From NCBI GenBank assembly GCA_902766845.1, contig CACXFD010000110.1, positions 1 through 6,157 of the forward strand: a DNA stretch of 6,157 nucleotides. The letters are read 5' to 3'. The DNA comes from an uncultured Lachnospiraceae bacterium (lineage in GTDB: Bacteria > Bacillota > Clostridia > Lachnospirales > Lachnospiraceae). Below the pieces are notes generated by a model, which was not told the origin of the DNA, searched no databases, and saw only the letters and a list, made by a program, of their open reading frames with translations. Position 1 is the stretch's first letter. Each line of letters begins with the position of its first letter. Below are positions 1 through 6,157 of the stretch, piece by piece. Position numbers and translations under genes: made by a program.

Positions 1-151
1 AGATCACGAGATCCCAGAAATCCATCGCCTTCGGGCGATTCTCCTGCGTCAGGAACACGTCGCCGACCGCGGTCGGCAGCACCTGACAGAGCAGGTCATG
101 GTTCTCCAGATCCATGCCGAGGTCTTCCCACATCTTGACATAATCAGCCAT
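1..151 (-). CDS. N-terminus of a double-cubane-cluster reductase / 2-hydroxyacyl-CoA dehydratase family protein (partial, runs off left edge)
   Basis: Fifty codons are visible, starting at the ATG at 149-151 and running off the window. The fragment opens MADYVKMWEDLGMDLENHD and later has FLTQENRPKAMDFWDLVI. From memory this matches the N-terminus of clostridial proteins annotated as 2-hydroxyacyl-CoA dehydratase family or double-cubane-cluster anaerobic reductase. Those are cytoplasmic iron-sulfur enzymes of roughly 400 residues that receive electrons from an HgdC-like ATPase. The start is supported by an AGGAGGG Shine-Dalgarno site (157-163) six bases or so upstream. The upstream neighbour is exactly such an activator, 108 bases away, with no terminator or convincing promoter between, so co-transcription is likely. 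Only one cysteine (residue 22) is visible; the cluster-binding cysteines and anything defining the substrate lie outside the window. Family assignment is fairly good; specific function is unknown. Confidence 0.72.
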   Translation of the reverse strand, partial: MADYVKMWEDLGMDLENHDLLCQVLPTAVGDVFLTQENRPKAMDFWDLVI

Positions 152-259
152 TTGTACCCTCCTGAATGAATGGTTGTTATATGATCACGGCCCTTCTCCG
201 GCCGAAGATCTCTTTCCCTCTGCTGCGTCCGCTCTCCGCTCTTTTCCGACCGCTTCCGG

Positions 260-1036
260 TCAGCCGATCGCCTCCGCGAACAGCGCCGCGCCGTATGCCC
301 CCGCGTACCGCGCGTCCGGCGATGTGACGACGGGACGCCCGAACGCCGCGCCGATCCTCTCGGTGACAAACGGAAAATCGCAGAGGCCGCCGGTCAGACA
401 CATCGGCCCGCTGTGGAAGCGGACGCGGCCGGCCTGGGTCTTGACTTTCTGCGCGATCGAGTCCACGACCGCGAATGCGATGTTCTCCCGCGAGGTCCCG
501 CGGCCGATCAGGTTGATGACCTCGGATTCCGCAAAGACCGTGCAGAGCGAACTGATCTTCGTATTGCTTCCGGACCGGGCCATCCGGCACAGTTCCTCCG
601 GACGGACCGAGAGCGTGTTGGCCATGACCTCGAGAAAACGTCCGGTCCCGGCCGAGCACTTGTCGTTCATCACGAATTCCGACACCGCACCGCCGCTGAT
701 CACGATCAGTTTGGTATCCTGCCCGCCGATGTCGATCACGTTCAGCTGATCCGACCCGAACAGCCGCACCGCGCCGCGCGCGTGGCAGCTGATCTCGGTC
801 ACGCATTTATCCGCAAACGGAACGGAGATCCGGCCGTAGCCGGTCGCGACGAAGCGGGCGTTCTCCGCCGTGATCCCCTCTTCCCCGAGCTCCTTCCGGA
901 TGATCTCCGCGGTGTCCACGGAGCTCCAGCCGGTGGGACGCAGGCTCCGGTGAAGGATCTGTCCGCCGCCGTCTGTCACGATCGTTTTGGCGCAGGTCGA
1001 ACCGATATCGATCCCGACGCCGTATCTCTTCTCCAT
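260..1036 (-). CDS. ATP-dependent activase (HgdC/BadF-type) for a 2-hydroxyacyl-CoA dehydratase-like or double-cubane reductase
   Basis: A 258-residue member of the BadF/BadG/BcrA/BcrD ATPase family (ASKHA fold), close to the roughly 260 residues of HgdC, activator of 2-hydroxyglutaryl-CoA dehydratase. Visible motifs are the phosphate-1 loop GIDIGSTCAK (residues 8-17), ATGYGR (64-69), the second phosphate motif IDIGGQDTK (101-109), MNDKCSAGTGRF (123-134), SSLCTVFAESEV (162-173) and a C-terminal GAYGAALFAEA. Cys127 and Cys165 match the two cysteines through which each HgdC subunit helps hold one [4Fe-4S] cluster at the dimer interface. Family members couple ATP hydrolysis to one-electron transfer into a partner enzyme. 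The reading frame is open upstream to an ATG at 1105, but family alignment and the GGAGAGGA site at 1043-1050 favour the ATG at 1034-1036. A promoter lies about 90 bases upstream, and the likely partner follows downstream. The protein should be cytoplasmic and oxygen-sensitive. Which partner it activates is inferred from adjacency. Confidence 0.93.
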   Translation of the reverse strand: MEKRYGVGIDIGSTCAKTIVTDGGGQILHRSLRPTGWSSVDTAEIIRKELGEEGITAENARFVATGYGRISVPFADKCVTEISCHARGAVRLFGSDQLNVIDIGGQDTKLIVISGGAVSEFVMNDKCSAGTGRFLEVMANTLSVRPEELCRMARSGSNTKISSLCTVFAESEVINLIGRGTSRENIAFAVVDSIAQKVKTQAGRVRFHSGPMCLTGGLCDFPFVTERIGAAFGRPVVTSPDARYAGAYGAALFAEAIG

Positions 1037-1042
1037 TCCCTG

Positions 1043-1050
1043 TCCTCTCC
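1043..1050 (-). promoter_or_regulatory. Ribosome binding site deciding the activase start
   Basis: On the minus strand the sequence GGAGAGGA lies six bases before the ATG at 1034-1036. It makes this codon the preferred start over the in-frame upstream ATG at 1103-1105. That upstream start would add 23 residues (rich in Arg, Pro and Cys) with no counterpart in the family. Confidence 0.75.
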
Positions 1051-1092
1051 GATCGATCGCCTGCCCGCAGCTTCGGAACGGCCGCGGACAGG

Positions 1093-1124
1093 CGCTGTTA
1101 TACATTTCAATACATAACGCTGTT
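1093..1124 (-). repeat. Direct repeat AACAGCG at the activase transcription start and leader
   Basis: AACAGCG occurs on the minus strand at 1118-1124 and again at 1093-1099, with a 25-base period. The interval also holds two ATGTAT hexamers (1110-1115 and 1100-1105) and a five-base inverted repeat GTTAT/ATAAC. The first copy overlaps the predicted transcription start near 1121. It may be a regulator site or leader structure; support is weak. Confidence 0.3.
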
Positions 1125-1127
1125 CTG

Positions 1128-1157
1128 ATTATACCCTCTTTTCCTGTCCACAGCCAA
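1128..1157 (-). promoter_or_regulatory. Sigma-70/sigma-A-type promoter of the activase-reductase pair
   Basis: On the minus strand a perfect -10 hexamer TATAAT (1128-1133) is preceded, after an 18-base spacer, by TTGGCT (1152-1157), a four-of-six match to the -35 consensus. Transcription would start near 1121, giving a leader of about 85 bases before the ATG at 1036. The heptamer ACAGGAA occurs on both sides of the -35 element (1163-1169 and 1141-1147), and AACAGCG occurs twice around and after the predicted start site. These could be regulator sites, but this is unproven. Confidence 0.7.
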
Positions 1158-1169
1158 TTCGGTTCCTGT
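1141..1169 (-). repeat. Direct repeat ACAGGAA flanking the -35 element of the activase promoter
   Basis: Two identical heptamers, ACAGGAA on the minus strand, occupy 1163-1169 and 1141-1147, with a 22-base period (about two helical turns), so both would face the same side of the DNA. The -35 element (1152-1157) lies between them, and the second copy sits inside the promoter spacer. The arrangement resembles a tandem operator, but with only two seven-base copies chance cannot be excluded. Confidence 0.4.
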
Positions 1170-1211
1170 ATGGGAAGCGGTTTTTATTAAAGGATCCAAT
1201 AGAACGGCAGC

Positions 1212-1247
1212 GACCCGGGCGGGTGCCTGAAAGCACCGGCCCGGGTC
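1212..1247 (-). other. Long GC-rich hairpin downstream of the MATE gene, possible terminator without a U-tract
   Basis: Bases 1212-1226 pair with 1233-1247 over fifteen positions with a single G-G mismatch, leaving a six-base loop (1227-1232). The outer arm is GACCCGGGC. On the minus strand the bases that follow are GCTGCCGTTCTATTGG, with only scattered T, and on the plus strand AGTCTCCAAACG, so neither side gives a canonical intrinsic terminator. It lies 106 bases beyond the MATE stop codon and 55 bases before the activase -35 element. Roles could be a weak or factor-assisted terminator, or an mRNA 3' end stabiliser. Confidence 0.5.
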
Positions 1248-1352
1248 AGTCTCCAAACGATATCCGTTTTTTCGGGGATCCTCCGCCTCGCCTCTGAGCG
1301 GAAACGCGGGGCCGGATCCTGCCGGTATGATTCCATCCTCCCGAAAACGCGG

Positions 1353-2699
1353 TCAGGCCGTCTCCTCTTTCCGGCGCATCCGCACGTAAAAGACCAGCAG
1401 GCTGACGGAGCTGAGCAGCCAGGTGAACGGATAGACCCAGTTCACGAGGTCAAAGCCGCTGTAGATCCGGCTGCCGAACAGGACCACGATCACGCGGACC
1501 AGGCACCAGCAGATCAGGAACACCCCGGTCGGGACCTCGGGCCGGCCGTAGCCTCGTACCACGGCCGCCATGCCATGGGTGAAAGCCACCAGGAAGAAGA
1601 AGGGGCCGGCCACCCGCGCGCGGGACACGCCGTAGGCGATGACATCGGCCGATCCGTTGAACAGGGAGAGCAGGAACGGGGCCGTGAACATCAGCGCGAT
1701 GCCGATGCTCTCCGACAGGACCAGCAGGCAGGTCAGTCCGAACCGCACGCCGTCCCCGGCCCGCTTCTTCTCTCCGGCCCCGAGGTTCTGGCTCACGAAG
1801 GTGGTCAGGGCCATCGAAAAGGCCGTGACCGGGATGAAGGCCATGCCCTCCAGCTTGGTGTAGACGCCGATGCCGGCCATCGCGGCCGGGCCGAAACCGT
1901 TGATGAAGGACTGGATCATCAGATTGCCGATCGAGATGATGCTGCTCTGCAGGCCGGTCGGCAGACCGTAGCGGACGATCGTCGCGGCCATCGCGCGGTC
2001 GGGACGGATCTCCCGCAGGACCAGACGGTGATCTCCCTGCGCCGCGGTCAGTGCGCGCAGCGCCAGCAGGGCAGAACAGACCTGTCCGATCGCGGTCGCC
2101 AGAGCCGCGCCGCCGACGCCCATCTGCAGCACAGCGACGAACAGCAGGTCCAGGATCACGTTCAGGACCGAGGAAATGATCAGGAAATACAGCGGATGCC
2201 GCGAATCGCCCGAAGCGCGGATGATGCTGACGAAGGTATTGTACATGACGAGGCCCGTGGCCCCGGCAAAATAGACGCGGAAATAGGTGACGGATTCCGG
2301 CATGACCGCTTCCGGCGTCTTCATCAGCCGCAGGATCACGGGGGCCAGCGTCAGGCCGGCCGCGGTCATCAGCACGCTGGCCGCGAGGCCCACGATGACC
2401 GTCGTATTCACGGCGCGCTGCGTGCCCCGCCGGTCACGGGCGCCGATATAGCGCGCCACGACGATGCCCGCCCCGATGGACAGTCCGTCAAAGAACCCGA
2501 CGATCAGGAAGATCAGGTTGCCGGCCGAACTCACGGCCGCGAGCGCGTTGTCTCCCACGAAGTTCCCGACGATCAGGGAATCCACCATGTTATAGAGCTG
2601 CTGGAAAACGCTTCCCAGCATCAGCGGGAGGGCAAACAGCACGATCTTCTTCTGTACGGAGCCTGTCGTCATCAGGTTCTTGTTTTCCATGCTTTTCAT
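1353..2699 (-). CDS. MATE family multidrug/metabolite efflux transporter
   Basis: A 448-residue integral membrane protein, the usual length for MATE antiporters, which expel organic cations or metabolites using a Na+ or H+ gradient. About twelve hydrophobic segments can be placed, in two homologous halves. The N-terminal half carries QLYNMVDSLIVGNFVG (34-49), ARYIGARDR (82-90) and RASGDSRHP (161-169). The C-terminal half repeats the pattern with SQNLGAGEKKRA (303-314) and RGYGRPEVP (382-390). It ends in a basic cytoplasmic tail (RMRRKEETA). The gene is intact, with a TGA stop at 1353-1355. Two starts are possible: ATG at 2697-2699, or ATG at 2688-2690 (MENKNL). The second has GGGA nine bases upstream and fits family N-termini slightly better. 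No strong promoter or Shine-Dalgarno site was found. Substrate cannot be predicted, and no functional link to its neighbours is evident. Confidence 0.93.
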   Translation of the reverse strand: MKSMENKNLMTTGSVQKKIVLFALPLMLGSVFQQLYNMVDSLIVGNFVGDNALAAVSSAGNLIFLIVGFFDGLSIGAGIVVARYIGARDRRGTQRAVNTTVIVGLAASVLMTAAGLTLAPVILRLMKTPEAVMPESVTYFRVYFAGATGLVMYNTFVSIIRASGDSRHPLYFLIISSVLNVILDLLFVAVLQMGVGGAALATAIGQVCSALLALRALTAAQGDHRLVLREIRPDRAMAATIVRYGLPTGLQSSIISIGNLMIQSFINGFGPAAMAGIGVYTKLEGMAFIPVTAFSMALTTFVSQNLGAGEKKRAGDGVRFGLTCLLVLSESIGIALMFTAPFLLSLFNGSADVIAYGVSRARVAGPFFFLVAFTHGMAAVVRGYGRPEVPTGVFLICWCLVRVIVVLFGSRIYSGFDLVNWVYPFTWLLSSVSLLVFYVRMRRKEETA

Positions 2700-2744
2700 T
2701 CCCGTTCTGATGTTTTCCCGTTTTCCGCAAAGCTCTTTTCAAAG

Positions 2745-2767
2745 CAGCCGGAGAATCTCCGCGGCTG
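2745..2767 (-). other. Second hairpin between the tuf terminator and the MATE gene
   Basis: CAGCC (2745-2749) pairs with GGCTG (2763-2767), and GGAG (2750-2753) pairs with CTCC (2757-2760) around a three-base loop, with a two-base bulge at 2761-2762. It lies just beyond the T-tract of the tuf terminator and is followed on the minus strand by CTTTGAAAAG, not a proper U-tract. It may be a backup stop for read-through or part of the MATE leader. Confidence 0.35.
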
Positions 2768-2772
2768 GCCGC

Positions 2773-2805
2773 AAAAAAATCCGGCCGCGAGAAGCTCGCG
2801 GCCGG
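2773..2805 (-). terminator. Intrinsic (rho-independent) terminator of tuf
   Basis: An eleven-base-pair perfect stem, CCGGCCGCGAG (2781-2791) with CTCGCGGCCGG (2795-2805), closes a three-base loop. On the minus strand it is followed directly by ATTTTTTT (2780 down to 2773). The stem begins 32 bases after the tuf stop codon. Strong stem plus seven T residues is a textbook terminator in the tuf direction, so the MATE gene is probably a separate transcription unit. Confidence 0.93.
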
Positions 2806-2837
2806 ACAGGTCTTACAGGTGAGAATTCTTCGCGGAA

Positions 2838-4031
2838 TTACTCGATGATGGTGGCAACGGTGCCGGCACCGACGGTACGGCCGCCTTCGCGGATAGCGAA
2901 GCGCAGACCCTGTTCCATAGCGACCGGATGGATCAGCTCCACGGTCATGGAAACATTATCGCCGGGCATGCACATCTCAGTGCCTTCGGGCAGTTCGCAG
3001 ACACCGGTCACGTCCGTGGTACGGAAGTAGAACTGCGGACGATAGTTGTTGAAGAACGGGGTATGACGGCCGCCTTCATCCTTCGTCAGGACGTAGACCT
3101 GAGCCGTGAACTTGGTGTGAGGCTTCACGGAGCCGGGCTTCGCGAGGACCTGGCCACGCTCGATCTCGTTTCTCTGAACACCGCGGAGCAGGGCACCGAT
3201 GTTATCACCGGCCATACCTTCATCCAGCAGCTTGTGGAACATCTCAACGCCCGTGCAGACGACCTTGCGGATCTCATCGGTAAGGCCGACGATCTCGACT
3301 TCATCGGAGACATGGATGGTACCACGCTCGACACGGCCGGTAGCGACGGTGCCGCGGCCGGTGATGGAGAAGACGTCTTCGACCGGCATCAGGAAAGGCT
3401 TGTCGGTGTCACGCACGGGATCCGGGATCCACTCTTCGACAGCGTCCATCAGCTCCAGGATCTTGTCGCCCCAAGGGCCGGCCGGATCTTCCAGAGCCTT
3501 CAGAGCGGAACCCCTGATGATCGGGGTGTCATCGCCCGGGAAGTCATACTCGTTCAGCAGGTCACGGATCTCCATCTCGACCAGCTCGAGCAGTTCTTCG
3601 TCATCCACCATGTCGCACTTGTTCATGAAGACGACAACGTACGGCACCTGCACCTGGCGGGCCAGCAGGATGTGCTCACGGGTCTGAGCCATAACACCAT
3701 CGGTGGCCGCAACGACCAGGATAGCGCCATCCATCTGGGCAGCACCGGTGATCATGTTCTTGACGTAGTCGGCATGGCCAGGGCAGTCAACATGAGCATA
3801 GTGACGCTTGGGAGTCTCATATTCGACATGGGCGGTGGAGATGGTGATGCCACGCTCTCTCTCTTCGGGAGCCTTATCGATCTGGTCGAAAGCAACGTTC
3901 TCGCCCAGGCCGTAGCGCTCATGCAGGGTGTAGGTGATAGCAGCGGTCAGCGTGGTCTTACCATGGTCCACGTGACCGATGGTGCCGATGTTGCAATGCG
4001 GCTTGCTTCTCTCAAATTTAGCTTTTGCCAT
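2838..4031 (-). CDS. tuf: Translation elongation factor EF-Tu
   Basis: A complete 397-residue EF-Tu, the standard length. It carries aminoacyl-tRNA to the ribosomal A site as a GTP complex in the cytoplasm. GTPase motifs are intact: P-loop GHVDHGKTT (19-27), switch I RGITI (60-64), DCPGH (82-86, with the catalytic His86), NKCD (137-140) and GSALKAL (174-180). Domains II and III follow (about 210-300 and 300-397), including SITGRGTVATGRVERG (222-237) and the C-terminal RFAIREGGRTVGAG (377-390). The start is supported by AAGGAGGA (4041-4048) nine bases before the ATG. It follows fusA by 122 bases, as in the classical str operon, has its own promoter (4114-4142), and ends at a strong terminator (2773-2805). 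Codon use appears strongly biased, as expected for a highly expressed gene. No truncation or frameshift is seen. The function is certain; whether a second tuf copy exists cannot be judged. Confidence 0.99.
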   Translation of the reverse strand: MAKAKFERSKPHCNIGTIGHVDHGKTTLTAAITYTLHERYGLGENVAFDQIDKAPEERERGITISTAHVEYETPKRHYAHVDCPGHADYVKNMITGAAQMDGAILVVAATDGVMAQTREHILLARQVQVPYVVVFMNKCDMVDDEELLELVEMEIRDLLNEYDFPGDDTPIIRGSALKALEDPAGPWGDKILELMDAVEEWIPDPVRDTDKPFLMPVEDVFSITGRGTVATGRVERGTIHVSDEVEIVGLTDEIRKVVCTGVEMFHKLLDEGMAGDNIGALLRGVQRNEIERGQVLAKPGSVKPHTKFTAQVYVLTKDEGGRHTPFFNNYRPQFYFRTTDVTGVCELPEGTEMCMPGDNVSMTVELIHPVAMEQGLRFAIREGGRTVGAGTVATIIE

Positions 4032-4049
4032 GGTTTCTTATCCTCCTTG

Positions 4050-4098
4050 ATCCCTTCTCCGGGATTGTGATAGATGTTGGATCCGCGAAAAACGCGGA
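4050..4098 (-). other. Two small hairpins in the tuf leader
   Basis: In the predicted tuf 5' leader, TCCGCG/CGCGGA (4082-4087 with 4093-4098) closes a five-base loop that is all T on the minus strand. Further on, ATCCC/GGGAT (4050-4054 with 4061-4065) closes a six-base loop and stops one base short of the Shine-Dalgarno site (4041-4048). Neither has a T-tract after it, so they are not terminators. They might stabilise the mRNA or tune ribosome access. Confidence 0.45.
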
Positions 4099-4132
4099 CA
4101 CGTAAGCGCTCATAGTATAGCGCATTCACGTG
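4099..4132. repeat. Imperfect inverted repeat centred on the tuf -10 element
   Basis: On the plus strand, CACGTAAGCGC (4099-4109) and GCGCATTCACGTG (4120-4132) are inverted copies: CACGT/ACGTG and GCGC/GCGC pair, and the right arm has two extra bases. The ten-base centre contains the -10 hexamer (4114-4119). Its position over the promoter core would suit a repressor site, or extrusion of a DNA cruciform, but this is inference. Confidence 0.45.
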
Positions 4133-4142
4133 CAAAATGCAA
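4114..4142 (-). promoter_or_regulatory. Promoter of tuf in the fusA-tuf gap
   Basis: On the minus strand the -10 hexamer TATACT (4114-4119) is a five-of-six match to consensus and lies 17 bases after TTGCAT (4137-4142), a partial -35 match. The spacing is optimal. Transcription should begin around 4107, giving a leader of about 76 bases. The -35 starts only 11 bases after the fusA stop codon. A separate tuf promoter on top of read-through from the operon fits the higher demand for EF-Tu than for EF-G. Confidence 0.7.
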
Positions 4143-4153
4143 GTTGTTTGCCG

Positions 4154-6157
<2,004 letters not shown>

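Larger units (their letters stand above)
1037..1352. other. 316-base gene-free stretch between the MATE gene and the activase
   Basis: No supported coding sequence is present on either strand; short plus-strand frames here look like by-products of composition. From right to left it holds about 105 bases with no clear function apart from three GGATCC hexamers in the wider gap (1192, 1276, 1314), a long GC-rich hairpin (1212-1247), an AT-richer stretch, direct repeats, the activase promoter and its leader. It is plausibly the end of one transcription unit and the control region of the next. Confidence 0.6.

Noticed and set aside
228..241. Tandem 7-base repeat (TCCGCTC twice) between the activase and its partner
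   Set aside because: Only two short copies in a purine/pyrimidine-biased spacer; too little to distinguish from chance.
248..261. Possible terminator at the end of the activase gene
   Set aside because: The GACCG/CGGTC stem is only five base pairs, overlaps the stop codon and is followed by GGAAAAGAG on the minus strand, with no T-tract. Co-transcription with the next gene is more likely.
1037..1105. N-terminal extension of the activase to the ATG at 1105
   Set aside because: The added 23 residues have no counterpart in the family, and a good ribosome binding site with family-like N-terminus supports the ATG at 1036. The extension would begin only about 16 bases after the predicted transcription start.
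413..1117. 234-codon open frame on the plus strand opposite the activase
   Set aside because: The minus strand holds a full set of BadF/HgdC motifs. The plus frame gives a composition-driven sequence with no recognisable motif and reads through the activase promoter region.
1257..1274. Plus-strand AACG/CGTT stem followed by T residues as a terminator
   Set aside because: The stem is only four base pairs, and there is no plus-strand gene for it to terminate.
1192..1319. Three GGATCC hexamers in the gene-free gap
   Set aside because: GGATCC is a short self-complementary sequence, and spacing among the three (84 and 38 bases) shows no pattern or larger shared repeat.
1575..2822. 415-codon open frame on the plus strand opposite the MATE gene
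   Set aside because: Its product is extremely hydrophilic and rich in Gln, Asp, Arg and His, as expected from the reverse of a GC-rich membrane-protein gene. It runs across the MATE start and the tuf terminator, and the minus strand has a clear family match.
2928..4070. 380-codon open frame on the plus strand opposite tuf
   Set aside because: It is the mirror of a strongly codon-biased EF-Tu gene, with no recognisable domain. Long antisense frames opposite highly expressed genes are a familiar source of false annotation.

Overview
All five genes in this window lie on the minus strand, so transcription runs from high to low coordinates. The sequence looks like a fairly GC-rich, anaerobic member of the Firmicutes, probably a Clostridia gut or sediment organism. 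This rests on three things: the EF-G and EF-Tu sequences read as clostridial, Shine-Dalgarno sites are strong (AGGAGG-like), and an oxygen-sensitive [4Fe-4S] ATPase activator sits next to a 2-hydroxyacyl-CoA dehydratase-type reductase. The taxonomic call is inference from recalled family sequences, not from a search.

Right part (6157 to 2773): the end of a str-type translation operon. fusA (EF-G) enters from the right edge without its first few dozen codons and is followed after 122 bases by a complete tuf (EF-Tu). The gap holds a good sigma-70/sigma-A-type promoter for tuf and two small leader hairpins, but no terminator, so tuf is probably transcribed both by read-through from fusA and from its own promoter. 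A strong intrinsic terminator closes tuf.

Middle (2699 to 1353): one MATE-family membrane exporter, intact and apparently unrelated in function to its neighbours. No convincing promoter was found for it. Its start is either of two in-frame ATGs nine bases apart.

Left part (1352 to 1): a 316-base gene-free stretch carries a long GC-rich hairpin and then a clear promoter with repeated elements around it. It is followed by a BadF/HgdC-type ATP-dependent activase with both cluster cysteines, and 108 bases later by the first 50 codons of a protein resembling the double-cubane-cluster reductase / 2-hydroxyacyl-CoA dehydratase family, cut by the window edge. The two are expected to work as a pair: the activase uses ATP hydrolysis to push a low-potential electron into the partner's iron-sulfur clusters. 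This is the part of most biological interest, but the partner's catalytic region is outside the window, so the substrate cannot be read here. I saw no tRNA, rRNA, CRISPR, insertion sequence or phage signature.
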